Source: Amycolatopsis tolypomycina (GTDB lineage: Bacteria > Actinomycetota > Actinomycetes > Mycobacteriales > Pseudonocardiaceae). From it: a DNA stretch of 64,000 nucleotides. Where the stretch lies: contig NZ_FNSO01000004.1 in assembly GCF_900105945.1 (NCBI RefSeq), positions 310,001 through 374,000 on the forward strand. Direction: 5' to 3'. Every line of letters starts with the position of its first letter. Positions within the stretch are counted from its first letter, which is position 1. Shown here in pieces: positions 37,052 to 46,400 of this stretch. Position numbers and translations under genes: made by a program. Below the pieces are notes generated by a model. The model was given only the letters and a program-made list of their open reading frames with translations. It had not been told where the DNA came from and did not search any database.

Positions 37052-37646
37052 ACACGCCGGCTTTCGCGGCGGCCGCGGCGGCTTTCGCGGCCATGTCGGC
37101 GTCGTGTGGTGTGACGCCTTCCCGGGAGACGAACAGCCGGTAGAAGATCGGCCCGCAGGCCACCCGGACCACCTCGACGGCGTCCGTGCCGGGCGAGACC
37201 TCGCCGCGCTCGATCGCCCGGTGCACGGCGGCGGCCGAGCGGGCGTGGCGGTCGACGTAGAACTCCTGCAGGGCGTCGGCGGCGCGCGCGGAGAGGAACG
37301 CGGCCGAGATCGACGCCGTGGGGAGCTCCCGCTCGCCCGGCGTGGTGAAGTAGCGCACCAGCTCGAGGTTGATCCCGCGCAGGTCGCCTTCGAGCGAACC
37401 GGTGTCCGGCGCCGTCCACTCCTGCTCGGTGCCCATCAGCAGGGCCGCCGCGACCAGGCCTTCGGCGGACTCCCAGCGGCGGTACAGCGTCGTCTTGTGC
37501 ACGCCGGAGCGCTCGGCGACCGCCTCGACGGTCAGCTCCGCGTACCCGCGTTCGCCGAGCAGCTCCAGCGTGGCGTTCAGCGCGGCGAGGCGGGTCCGCT
37601 CGGTGCGGCCGCCCGGGCGCTTCGTCCCGGAAATCTCGGTTGCCAA
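37032..37646 (-). CDS. TetR-family regulator
   Basis: 204 aa. N-terminal TetR HTH (ELLGERGYAELTVEAVAERS, then GVHKTTLYRRWESAEGLV) and a helical ligand domain of the TetR_C type. The C-terminus is Ala-rich. Divergent from the erythromycin-esterase-like gene with 31 bp between starts, which almost certainly makes it the regulator of that gene and of itself. The ligand is unknown. Confidence 0.9.
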   Translation of the reverse strand: MATEISGTKRPGGRTERTRLAALNATLELLGERGYAELTVEAVAERSGVHKTTLYRRWESAEGLVAAALLMGTEQEWTAPDTGSLEGDLRGINLELVRYFTTPGERELPTASISAAFLSARAADALQEFYVDRHARSAAAVHRAIERGEVSPGTDAVEVVRVACGPIFYRLFVSREGVTPHDADMAAKAAAAAAKAGVFTAADG

Positions 37647-37670
37647 CTGCTACTCCTGTTGCGTTAGTGT
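37640..37670 (+). promoter_or_regulatory. Promoter/operator between tetR and esterase-like gene
   Basis: TTGCCA (37640-37645) and TAGTGT (37665-37670), 19-bp spacer, lie seven bases upstream of the ATG at 37678, with no RBS. The CAAC...GTTG dyad within the spacer may be the TetR operator. Confidence 0.4.
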
Positions 37671-37677
37671 GCTCAGT

Positions 37678-38811
37678 ATGCCAGAACCCGTCACCGTCGC
37701 TGCCCTCGCCGACCTGATCGGCGACGCCGAAGTGGTCGCCATCGGCGAGAACAACCATCACATCCGCGAGTTCGGCGCGTTGCGCGACCGCCTCCTGCGT
37801 CACCTCGTCACCGAGCGCGGCTTCACGGTGCTCGGGTTCGAAGGCGGCTTTCCGGAGGGGCACCTGGTCGACGCGTGGCTGCAGGGCGGGCCGGGCGAGG
37901 TCGCCGACATCGCCCGCGACGGCTTCACCTTCGGCCTCGGCGACTCGGCCGAGGTGCACGAGATGCTGACGTGGCTGCGCGGCCGGGGCGTCCGGTTCTC
38001 CGGGCTCGACGTGCCGAGCTCGGCGGGCTCGCCGGTGCCGGCGCTGCAGGCGTTGCGGGCGGAGGTGCTGCGTGTGGACCCGGCCAATGTGTCCCTTGTG
38101 GACAAGGCGCTGGCGGCGTGCGAGCCGTATGCCTCGGTGAGCAGCGCGGTGGCGCCCGGCCGGTACGGGGAGATGACCCCGGAAGCGCGGGATGCCGCGA
38201 CGGCGGCGTTGACCGTCCTCAAGGGACACGTGGAGTCCCTCGGTTACGGCGCGGTGGCTGCGCACCACGCCGAGGGCGCCCTGCGCGTCGACCTGTACCT
38301 GCGAGAACTGGCGGCGCTGATGGCGGGCCGGGCGCCCGAGCCGCAGAGTTCGTCGCGGGACACGTACATGGCGGCCACCGTGCGGCTGCTGCGGCGGCAG
38401 TTCCCCGGCGAGAAGATCGTGCTGATGATCCACAACGGACACCTGCAGCGCGTCCCGTTCTCGCCGATGCCGGGCATGACGGCGCCGTCGGCGGGCACGC
38501 ACCTGGCCGCGGAGCTGGGGGAGCGCTATTTCGCGCTCGCGTTGACCGCCGTCTCCGGGACGACGACCGGGCTGGCGCCCGACCCGGATTTCCCGCTGGG
38601 GTTCCGGATGTTCGAGCAGGCCCTCGAAGAACCGGTTTCCGGGAGTGTCGAAGCGGTGCTGGCTTCGCGGGCGCCGTGCGTGGTCGCGAAACCGGCGGCG
38701 TCGGGCATCCGGCACGCGCACATGACGGTGTCGGTCGACGTCGCTTCGGCGTTCGACGCGGTGGTGTGCCTGGAAAAGCAGGAAACGATTTTCGGGGGCC
38801 GCGCCGAATAG
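37678..38811 (+). CDS. Erythromycin-esterase-like protein
   Basis: 377 aa from ATG 37678. EreA/EreB/EreC superfamily: AIGENNHHIREFGALRDRLL with the Glu and His expected in the active site, VLGFEGGFPEG, WLRGRGVRFSGLD and YMAATVRLL with IHNGHLQRVPF. Characterised relatives hydrolyse macrolide lactones or succinylated compounds. A bacterial self-defence or detoxification role is possible, but the substrate is unknown. Likely leaderless and TetR-controlled. No macrolide cluster is visible in the window. Confidence 0.85.
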   Translation: MPEPVTVAALADLIGDAEVVAIGENNHHIREFGALRDRLLRHLVTERGFTVLGFEGGFPEGHLVDAWLQGGPGEVADIARDGFTFGLGDSAEVHEMLTWLRGRGVRFSGLDVPSSAGSPVPALQALRAEVLRVDPANVSLVDKALAACEPYASVSSAVAPGRYGEMTPEARDAATAALTVLKGHVESLGYGAVAAHHAEGALRVDLYLRELAALMAGRAPEPQSSSRDTYMAATVRLLRRQFPGEKIVLMIHNGHLQRVPFSPMPGMTAPSAGTHLAAELGERYFALALTAVSGTTTGLAPDPDFPLGFRMFEQALEEPVSGSVEAVLASRAPCVVAKPAASGIRHAHMTVSVDVASAFDAVVCLEKQETIFGGRAE

Positions 38812-38865
38812 GTGTGCCCGTTCGGCTGATTGCCGCAGTGCCCGAGGTGGGCGTTTCCTACCGGT

Positions 38866-41574
38866 ATGGCCGGGCGGAGGCGGGCGCTAATCGTCGCCAA
38901 CGGCGAGTACGACAACGCGGGGCTGCAGCGGCTGGGCTCCCCCGCGGCGGACGCCGACGCCCTGGCCGCGGTGCTCGGCGACCGGGCGATCAGCGACTTC
39001 GAGGTGTGCGTGGTGCGGAACGAGACCGCCCACGTCGTCCAGGCGGAGATCGAGGACCTCTGCCTCGAGGGCAGACCCGAGGACGTCCTCCTGCTGCACT
39101 TTTCGTGCCACGGCCTGAAGGACGACGCGGGCGGGCTGTACTTCGCCGCCCGCAACACGCGCCCGGACCGCCTGCGGTCGACGGCCGTGTCCGCGGAGTT
39201 CGTGCAGCAGTGCCTCCGGCAGAGCCGGTCCCGCAGCATCGTGCTGCTGCTGGACTGCTGTTACGGAGGAGCGTTCGGCCGAGGGGTGGCGGTCCGCGCC
39301 TCGGGCGAGGCGAACGTCCTCGACAGCTTCCGCGGCGGCCGCGGCCGCGCGGTCATCACGGCGTCGAACTCGATCGAGTACGCGTTCGAGGGGGCGACAC
39401 TGGCCTCGGACGAGCCGGCCCGCCCATCGGTGTTCACGTCGGCGCTGGTGGAGGGCCTGCGCACGGGCGAAGCGGACCGCGACGAGGACGGCTGGATCGC
39501 GCTGGGCGAGCTGTACGAGTACTTGTTCGACCGCGTCCGCGAGCGCAACCCGAAGCAGACACCGAGCCGCGACATCGAGATGCAGGGCGAGCTGTACCTG
39601 GCAAAGAGCCGAAGGCGCCGCATCAAGCCATCCCCGACCCCACCGGACCTGGCGGCGGCGATCGGGGCGGAGAACCCGTTCACCAGGCTCGGCGCGGTGG
39701 CGGAGTTGAGGCGTCGGCTGTCGAGCGCGAACCTCCCGGTGGCGGTGGGCGCGTTCGAGGCCCTGCGAGCCATGGCATCGACGGACATCGAGCACGTGGC
39801 CGCGGCGGCATCGGACGCGCTGGCGTTCGCGGTGGTGCGGGTGGACGTGTCATCGGTGCGCCTGTCGGCTCCGGCCGGGGAATCGACATCGGCGTCCCTG
39901 CGGGTTCTGGGGCCGCCGGTGGCGCGGGAGGTGCGGTTCGAGGCTTCGCACCCGTGGATCACGGTGACGGAGGTTGCGGGAGGAGCTTCCCTTTCGGTGA
40001 CGGCGGGCGAGCCGGGGATGCGGCGCGGGAACGTCGTGGTGAGCGGGCCGACCGGGGACGCCGTGGTGGCGGTGGAGATCGAGGCGCTGCCGGAGCCGGT
40101 TGTCGAGCCGGAGGTGGCTGAACCGGAGCCGGCTGCGGGGCCGGTTGGTGCGGCCGGGGCGGAGCCGGCCGGGGTGGCCGGGCCGGAGCTTGCTGTGGGG
40201 GTGGGGCGGGTTGGTGGGGCCGAGGCGGAGCTGGCCGGGGTGGCTGGGCCGGAGCTTGCTGTGGGGGTGGGGCCAGCCGGGGTGGCCGGGCCGGAGCCTG
40301 CCGCGGGGGCGGGGCCGGTTGGTGCGGCCGAGGCGGAGCCGGCCGGGGTGGCCGGGCCGGAGCCTGCTGCGGAGCGGGCGCGTGAGCCGGGCTCGGCGCG
40401 CGAGCCGGAGGTGCACCCGCCCGAGCCGGAGTCTGCGGCTGAGGCGGGGCCGGTTGGTGCGGCCAGGGCGGAGCCTGCCGGGGCGGCCGAGCCGGTGCCT
40501 GCCGCGGGGCGGGAACGTGAGCCAGGCTCAGGGCCCGAGCCGGGGGTGCGGCGGCCCGAGCCGGAGCCGGCTGCCGGGGCGCGGCCAATTGGAGGGGCCG
40601 GAGCGAAGCCGGCCGGGGTGGCCGAGCCGGTGCCCGCCGCGGAGCGGGAGCGTGAGCCGGAACTCGCTGGAGCGCAGTCGGTGTCCGCGGCGCGAACCAC
40701 CCAGCCCGGCGCCGTGGATCCCGTCGGCGGGTTCGCCGGGGTGGCCGCGATCGCCGGCTCGGTGTTCGCCGTGGTCGGGCTGTCGCTCAAATACCGCTGG
40801 GACAGCTACACCCTCGCCGAATACCACCCCGGCATGGAGTACTACGTCGGGCTCGTCGCCGCGTGTGCGCTGCTCGCCGGGCTGCTGACCCTCGCGCCGC
40901 GAACACGCACGCGAACCGGCCCCGCCCTGCTGGCCGGCGTGGGGCTGGCCGCGCTGTTCGGGCTGGCACGGTTCGTCGGCGAGAGCATCACCCTGTCCAC
41001 CGCTTCGGCCGACGGACCGGCCGGCGGGATCACGCTCGCCGCGTTCGCCACGGCCTCCGAATCCTCCTCGGGCACCGGGCTGAACGCCGGCTTCACCTTC
41101 CTCCTCCTCGCGCACATCGCGTGGGCGCTCGCCGGGGCCTGTGCGCTGGTGGCCCTGCGCCGGGACTCCGCCGTCGCGCTGCGTGCCGGGCCGGTGCGCG
41201 GATGGGCGGCCTGGCTGGCGATCGTGCTGGGCGTGCTGGCCGGCGCCGGGTGGATCGCCCAGCTCGCGGAGCTGGCCACCTACGACGCCGCCAACGCCGG
41301 TCGCAACGCCGCCTACTACGTCCTGGGTGCGCTGCTGGCCGTCCTCGTTCCCGTCGTCGCCGTGGTGCTGAACCCGCGTCCGGTCGGCTGGGCGGTGCTG
41401 GCCACGGGCGTCGCCGGCCTGGCCGGAGTGCTGGGGCCGACCTTCGCCGTGCTCGTGGACTACTCGTCCCTGACCTACGCCGGGCAGGTGATCGCCGTGT
41501 CGGCGCTCGTGCTGCTGGCGATCGACACCGTCGTCCTCGGCGTCCGGAATCAGCCGATCGGGCGACAGTCCTGA
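38866..41574 (+). CDS. Caspase-like peptidase fused to eight-helix membrane domain
   Basis: 902 aa from ATG 38866. Residues 1-250 are a caspase/metacaspase (C14-like) domain: ALIVANGEYDN, catalytic His82 (LLHFSCHG) and Cys132 (LLLDCCYGGAFG), then ITASNSIEYAFEG and SVFTSALVEGLRTG. About 255-325 are short HEAT-like helices (FTRLGAVAELRRRL), and 325-415 look like an Ig-like beta domain (WITVTEVAGGASLSVTAG). About 415-640 are an Ala/Pro/Gly/Glu repeat linker. The last 265 residues form about eight hydrophobic helices. The peptidase should lie in the cytoplasm, tethered to the membrane. Next gene is a secreted serine protease 37 nt away. Role unknown; stress- or phage-triggered proteolysis is a hypothesis. 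Confidence 0.85.
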   Translation: MAGRRRALIVANGEYDNAGLQRLGSPAADADALAAVLGDRAISDFEVCVVRNETAHVVQAEIEDLCLEGRPEDVLLLHFSCHGLKDDAGGLYFAARNTRPDRLRSTAVSAEFVQQCLRQSRSRSIVLLLDCCYGGAFGRGVAVRASGEANVLDSFRGGRGRAVITASNSIEYAFEGATLASDEPARPSVFTSALVEGLRTGEADRDEDGWIALGELYEYLFDRVRERNPKQTPSRDIEMQGELYLAKSRRRRIKPSPTPPDLAAAIGAENPFTRLGAVAELRRRLSSANLPVAVGAFEALRAMASTDIEHVAAAASDALAFAVVRVDVSSVRLSAPAGESTSASLRVLGPPVAREVRFEASHPWITVTEVAGGASLSVTAGEPGMRRGNVVVSGPTGDAVVAVEIEALPEPVVEPEVAEPEPAAGPVGAAGAEPAGVAGPELAVGVGRVGGAEAELAGVAGPELAVGVGPAGVAGPEPAAGAGPVGAAEAEPAGVAGPEPAAERAREPGSAREPEVHPPEPESAAEAGPVGAARAEPAGAAEPVPAAGREREPGSGPEPGVRRPEPEPAAGARPIGGAGAKPAGVAEPVPAAEREREPELAGAQSVSAARTTQPGAVDPVGGFAGVAAIAGSVFAVVGLSLKYRWDSYTLAEYHPGMEYYVGLVAACALLAGLLTLAPRTRTRTGPALLAGVGLAALFGLARFVGESITLSTASADGPAGGITLAAFATASESSSGTGLNAGFTFLLLAHIAWALAGACALVALRRDSAVALRAGPVRGWAAWLAIVLGVLAGAGWIAQLAELATYDAANAGRNAAYYVLGALLAVLVPVVAVVLNPRPVGWAVLATGVAGLAGVLGPTFAVLVDYSSLTYAGQVIAVSALVLLAIDTVVLGVRNQPIGRQS
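40110..40670 (+). repeat. Degenerate tandem repeat encoding caspase-protein linker
   Basis: Imperfect units of about 45-60 bp around GCCGGGGTGGCCGGGCCGGAGC and GGGGCCGGTTGGTGCGGCC encode alternating AEPAGVAGPE and AAGPVGAA segments. The array lies wholly within the caspase-like gene and keeps its frame. Length is likely to vary between strains. Confidence 0.75.
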
Positions 41575-41611
41575 GTTGTCACCCGATCACCACCGGGGTA
41601 CCACGACGATC

Positions 41612-42505
41612 ATGAAGATGCTTCTCACGGCCGCGGCGGTCGTCCTCGCCGGACCGGCGGCGGCCGGTGGAGTGCAGCCGGATCCGCCCAGCTGGGGGCT
41701 GGACCGGATAGACCAGCGGACCGGCCTCGACCACAGCTACCACTACGCGAGCGACGGGTCGGGCGTCACGATCTACGTGATCGACAGCGGCGTCGACGCG
41801 AAGCACCCCGACTTCCAGGGCCGCGTCGCGCCGGGACGGGACTTCCTCAACGGCGGCGCCGACACCACGGACACCAACGGCCACGGCACCCGCCTCGCCG
41901 GCATCGCCGCGGGCAAGGACTACGGCGTGGCGAAGGGCGCGCAGATCGTCCCGGTGCGGGTGCTCGACTCCGGCGGCGGCGGCGCGACCGACCAGATCAT
42001 CGCCGGGATCGACTGGGTGGCGCAGAACGCCCAGCAGCCGGCGGTCGCGCTCCTCGGCATCGGCGGCGTGCTGAACGACCAGCTCGACGCCGCGGTGAAG
42101 CGGCTGGCGACGGTGATGCCGATCGCGGTCCCGGCCGGCAGCGAAACGGCCGACGCAGGCGGCTTCTCCCCGGGCCGCGTGCCCGAGGCCCTGACGGTGG
42201 CGGCGTCCGACGCCCAGGACCGGCCGGACAAGTCGTCGAACTCCGGCCAGGACGTCGACCTGTACGCCCCGGGCACGGAAATCCCGTCCCCGATCGCGGG
42301 CGGCACGACGGCGGGCCCGGAATCGGGCACCTCGGTGGCGGCGGCGTTCGCGGCCGGCGTGGCCGCGCTGTACCGGGCGCAGCACCCGGAGGAAACGCCG
42401 GCCCAGGTGGACGAGGCCCTGGTCCGCGCGGCCACGCCCGACGTGCTCAAGGGGGTGCCGGATGGCACGGCCAACCGCCTGCTTTACGCACCGCCGGGCA
42501 CGTGA
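41612..42505 (+). CDS. Small secreted subtilisin-like (S8) serine protease
   Basis: 297 aa from ATG 41612 (Met at codon 3 also possible). A short signal peptide (MKMLLTAAAVVLAGPAAAGG) leads straight into the catalytic domain with no inhibitor-I9 prodomain. The triad is Asp58 (YVIDSGVD), His91 (NGHGTR) and Ser241 (SGTSVAAAFAAG). Unusual points: the oxyanion Asn is replaced by Ser177 (VPAGSETAD), and the canonical GHGTH is GHGTR. It follows the caspase-like gene by 37 nt and has a weak RBS, so co-transcription is likely. The last codons and the following DNA are duplicated 410 bp downstream, ahead of an I78-like gene. Confidence 0.85.
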   Translation: MKMLLTAAAVVLAGPAAAGGVQPDPPSWGLDRIDQRTGLDHSYHYASDGSGVTIYVIDSGVDAKHPDFQGRVAPGRDFLNGGADTTDTNGHGTRLAGIAAGKDYGVAKGAQIVPVRVLDSGGGGATDQIIAGIDWVAQNAQQPAVALLGIGGVLNDQLDAAVKRLATVMPIAVPAGSETADAGGFSPGRVPEALTVAASDAQDRPDKSSNSGQDVDLYAPGTEIPSPIAGGTTAGPESGTSVAAAFAAGVAALYRAQHPEETPAQVDEALVRAATPDVLKGVPDGTANRLLYAPPGT

Positions 42506-42630
42506 GTGGGCGGTTGTCCACAATGCGGTGGGGGTGTGGATAGCGGGTCTGATCTGCGGCTTTGCGGGCTGGTTTGTCGGGGAGGGCCGATAGACTGGAG
42601 CTGGGACCGGCCCCCTTGGGAGGGCGGGTG
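42469..42630. repeat. Duplicated element R1 after S8 protease
   Basis: Left copy of a 160-bp duplication. It holds the last codons of the protease gene, TTGTCCACA (42514-42522), a 12-bp G-rich spacer with TGTGGA (42535), CCGATAGACTGG (about 42588) and CCCTTGGGAGGGCGGGTG ending at 42630. Matches 42879-43039. Confidence 0.8.
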
Positions 42631-42633
42631 ATG

Positions 42634-42875
42634 TTTGCGGGCCTGGGCGTTGCTTGCAGGCTCGGGCAGTGCTTGCGGCCCGCGTGCTTGCGGGCCTGGG
42701 CGGTTCTCGCGGGCTCGGCGGTGCTTGCGGGCCCGGCGGTGCTTGCGGGCCCGGCGGTGCTTGCGGGTCCGGCGGTGCTTGCGGGTCCGGACAGTGTTTG
42801 CGGGCCCTCGTGCTTGCAGGCCTGGGCGGCGTCTGCGGCCCCGCGGTGCTTGCAGGCCCGGGCAGTGCTTTCAAG
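42634..42875. repeat. 18-bp minisatellite between R1 and R2
   Basis: Five near-perfect GCGGGCCCGGCGGTGCTT units (42709-42798) lie inside a longer degenerate array. In frame with ATG 42631, six bases after GGGAGGG, it would encode a 110-residue peptide with AVLAGP repeats ending at 42963. Codon use gives no support for a real protein, so it is recorded as a repeat. Not a CRISPR: there are no spacers. Confidence 0.7.
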
Positions 42876-42878
42876 CCC

Positions 42879-43039
42879 GGCCAACCGGTTGCTTTACCCA
42901 CCGCCGGGCGCGCGAGGCGGCGGGTTGTCCACAATGCGGCTGGGCTGTGGACACCCTGCCTGATCTGCGGCTTTGCGGGCGGGTTCGTCGGGGAGGCCCG
43001 ATAGACTGGAACTGGGACCGGCCCCCTTGGGAGGGTGGG
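42879..43039. repeat. Duplicated element R2
   Basis: Right copy of the duplication at 42469-42630, about 410 bp away. It includes a copy of the protease-gene tip (ANRLLYPPPG in the same frame), TTGTCCACA (42925-42933), 12 bp, TGTGGACAC (42946-42954), CCGATAGACTGG and CCCTTGGGAGGG. Confidence 0.8.
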
Positions 43040-43160
43040 CGCTGCTGCCGGGCCCGAGCGATACTCGCCGGACCAGACTCTGCTTGCAACCCCGGCCACC
43101 CACATACCCCCACGCCGCTGGCGCCCAAGGCCCGCCTGCGGAAAGCTGACCCCGGAGGAG

Positions 43161-43364
43161 GTGCGCGCCACGCCAACCCTCGTTCGACCTCGCCGAACTA
43201 CTCCACCAAAAGCCGAGAACGCCCGAACCCGCTGCGAACGCGATGGCTTCCACGTGCAGGTCGTCGACCTCGGGAAGACGATGGCCGTCACCTTGGAACA
43301 CCGCCCGGACCGTATCCGGCTGCTCACGCGCCGAGGCGTTGTCGGAGAGTGCCACCAGGGGTGA
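43161..43364 (+). CDS. Small protein resembling protease inhibitor I78
   Basis: 67 aa if it starts at GTG 43161; GGAGGAG abuts the start, so the true start is uncertain. The C-terminal 40 residues (RCERDGFHVQVV, then AVTLEHRPDRIRLL and GVVGEC) match the inhibitor I78/potato-inhibitor-I pattern, in which a V-T-x-D/E-x-R-x-x-R-hydrophobic strand follows the reactive loop. No signal peptide is visible. It sits 655 bp downstream of the S8 protease on the same strand, beyond the R1-R2 duplication, so an inhibitor for that protease is a reasonable hypothesis. A degraded gene is the alternative. Confidence 0.45.
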   Translation: MRATPTLVRPRRTTPPKAENARTRCERDGFHVQVVDLGKTMAVTLEHRPDRIRLLTRRGVVGECHQG

Positions 43365-43477
43365 CCACCGAACCTCCTGGTCCGCATGATGTCCATCACC
43401 CGGGACTCAACTCCCGCAGAGCGGGAAAAACCGGGTAACGTGCGTTGACTTACCGATCCAAGAGGGAAGGACCGGGC

Positions 43478-46400
43478 ATGTTCCGCAAGGTTCTGGTGGC
43501 CAACCGCGGGGAGATCGCGATCCGGGCGTTCCGCGCCGGCTACGAACTCGGTGCCGGCACGGTTGCCGTGTTTCCGCACGAAGACCGCAACTCGCTGCAC
43601 CGGCTGAAGGCCGACGAGGCGTACGAGATCGGCGAACCCGGTCACCCCGTGCGCGCCTACCTCTCGGTCGACGAGATCGTCGCCGCGGCCAAAAAAGCCA
43701 AGGCCGACGCCGTCTACCCCGGCTATGGCTTCCTCTCCGAGAACCCCGATCTCGCGCGCGCGTGCGAAGAGGCCGGCATCACCTTCGTCGGGCCGAGCGC
43801 CGAGATCCTCGAACTCACCGGGAACAAGGCCCGCGCCGTCAAGGCCGCGCGCGAGGCCGGCGTGCCCGTGCTCGGGTCGTCCGAACCCTCGCACGACGTC
43901 GACGCCCTGGTCGCGGCCGCCGACGAGCTCGGCTTTCCCGTCTTCGTCAAGGCCGTCGCCGGGGGTGGTGGGCGCGGTATGCGCCGGGTCGAGGACCCCG
44001 CGCTGCTGCGCGAGTCCATCGAAGCCGCCGCGCGGGAGGCCGAGTCCGCCTTCGGCGATCCCACCGTCTTCCTCGAGAAGGCCGTTGTCGAGCCGCGGCA
44101 CATCGAGGTGCAGATCCTCGCCGATGGCGAAGGCAACGTCATCCACCTCTTCGAGCGCGACTGCTCCGTGCAGCGGCGCCACCAGAAGGTCGTCGAGCTC
44201 GCCCCCGCGCCGAACCTCGACCCCGAGCTGCGCGACCGCATCTGCGCCGACGCCGTCAAGTTCGCCCGGCAGATCGGCTACCGCAACGCCGGCACCGTCG
44301 AGTTCCTGCTCGACAAGCGCGGCAACCACGTCTTCATCGAGATGAACCCGCGCATCCAGGTCGAGCACACGGTCACCGAAGAGGTCACCGACGTCGACCT
44401 CGTGCAGTCCCAGCTGCGGATCGCCTCCGGCGAGACCCTCGCGGACCTCGGCCTGAGCCAGGACAAGATCTACCTGCGCGGCGCCGCCCTGCAGTGCCGC
44501 ATCACCACCGAAGACCCGGCCAACGGCTTCCGCCCGGACACCGGCATGATCTCCGCCTACCGCTCGCCGGGCGGCTCCGGCATCCGGCTCGACGGCGGCA
44601 CCGCCTTCTCCGGCACCGAGATCAGCGCCCACTTCGACTCGCTGCTGGTCAAGCTCACCTGCCGCGGCCGCGACTTCAAGACCGCCGTCGGCCGCGCGCG
44701 CCGCGCCGTCGCCGAGTTCCGGATCCGCGGGGTCGCCACGAACATCCCGTTCCTGCAGGCCGTCCTCGACGACCCGGACTTCCGCGCCGGGCGCGTCACG
44801 ACGTCGTTCATCGAGGAGCGGCCGCAGCTGCTCACCGCGCGGCAGTCCGCCGACCGCGGCACGCGGCTGCTGACCTACCTCGCCGACCAGACGGTCAACA
44901 AGCCCCACGGCGAGCGCCCGAAGACCCCGGACGCCACACTGAAGCTGCCGAAGCTCCCGAAGGACGCCCAGCCGGCGCCGGGCTCGAAGCAGAAGCTCGT
45001 CGAACTCGGCCCGGCCGGGTTCGCCGAGTGGCTGCGGTCCTCGCCGCACATCGGCGTCACCGACACGACCTTCCGCGACGCGCACCAGTCGCTGCTCGCC
45101 ACCCGCGTCCGGTCGAAGGACCTCCTCGCCGTGGCGCCGGTCGTCGCGAACACGCTGCCCGAGCTGCTGTCGCTGGAGTGCTGGGGCGGCGCGACCTACG
45201 ACGTCGCGCTGCGGTTCCTCGCCGAAGACCCGTGGGAGCGGCTCGCCGCGCTGCGCGAGGCCGTGCCGAACATCTGCCTCCAGATGCTGCTGCGCGGGCG
45301 CAACACCGTCGGGTACACGCCGTACCCGACCGAGGTGACCACCGCGTTCGTCCAGGAGGCGACGAAGACCGGCATCGACATCTTCCGGATCTTCGACGCG
45401 CTCAACGACGTCGAGCAGATGCGCCCGGCCATCGAAGCCGTGCGCGAGACCGGGACGGCGGTCGCCGAGGTGGCGCTCTGCTACACCTCCGACCTGTCCG
45501 ACCCGGGCGAAAAGCTCTACACGCTCGACTACTACCTCAAGCTGGCCGAGCAGATCGTCGGCGCCGGGGCGCACGTCCTGGCGATCAAGGACATGGCCGG
45601 GCTGCTGCGCGCGCCCGCGGCGACCAAGCTGGTCACCGCGCTGCGCAAGGAGTTCGACCTGCCGGTGCACATCCACACCCACGACACCGCGGGCGGCCAG
45701 CTGGCCACCTACCTCGCGGCGATCAACGCGGGCGCGGACGCCGTCGACGGCGCGGTGTCGTCGATGGCGGGCACGACGTCGCAGCCGTCGCTGTCCTCGA
45801 TCGTGGCGGCCACCGACCACTCCGCCCGCACCACCGGGCTGGACCTGCGGGCGATCGGCGACCTGGAGCCGTACTGGGAGAGCGTGCGCAAGATCTACGC
45901 GCCGTTCGAGGCCGGGCTCGCGTCGCCGACCGGGCGCGTCTACGACCACGAAATCCCCGGCGGGCAGCTGTCGAACCTGCGCACGCAGGCCATCGCGCTG
46001 GGCCTGGGCGACCGGTTCGAGGACATCGAGGCGATGTACGCGGCCGCGGACAAGATCCTCGGGCACCTGGTGAAGGTGACGCCGTCGTCGAAGGTCGTCG
46101 GCGACCTCGCGCTGCACCTGGTCGGTGCCGGCGTCTCCCCGGCCGACTTCGAGGCGGAGCCGAACAAGTTCGACATCCCCGACTCGGTGATCGGCTTCCT
46201 GCGCGGCGAGCTGGGCGACCCGCCCGGCGGCTGGCCGGAGCCGTTCCGCACCAAGGCCCTCGAAGGCCGCGCGGCGGCGAAGCCGGTCGTCGAACTGTCC
46301 GAAGAGGACCGTGCGGCCCTGGCCGCCGAACCGCGCCGGACGCTCAACCGGCTCCTGTTCCCCGGGCCGACGAAGGAGTTCGAGGCGCACCGCGAGGCCT

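Noticed and set aside
42709..42798. Possible CRISPR array
   Set aside because: The 18-bp units are contiguous with no unique spacers, and no cas genes are in the window.
42631..42963. Repeat peptide gene with AVLAGP units behind GGGAGGG
   Set aside because: The RBS spacing is good, but the sequence is a minisatellite open in several frames and runs into the duplicated protease tip. No independent support for translation.
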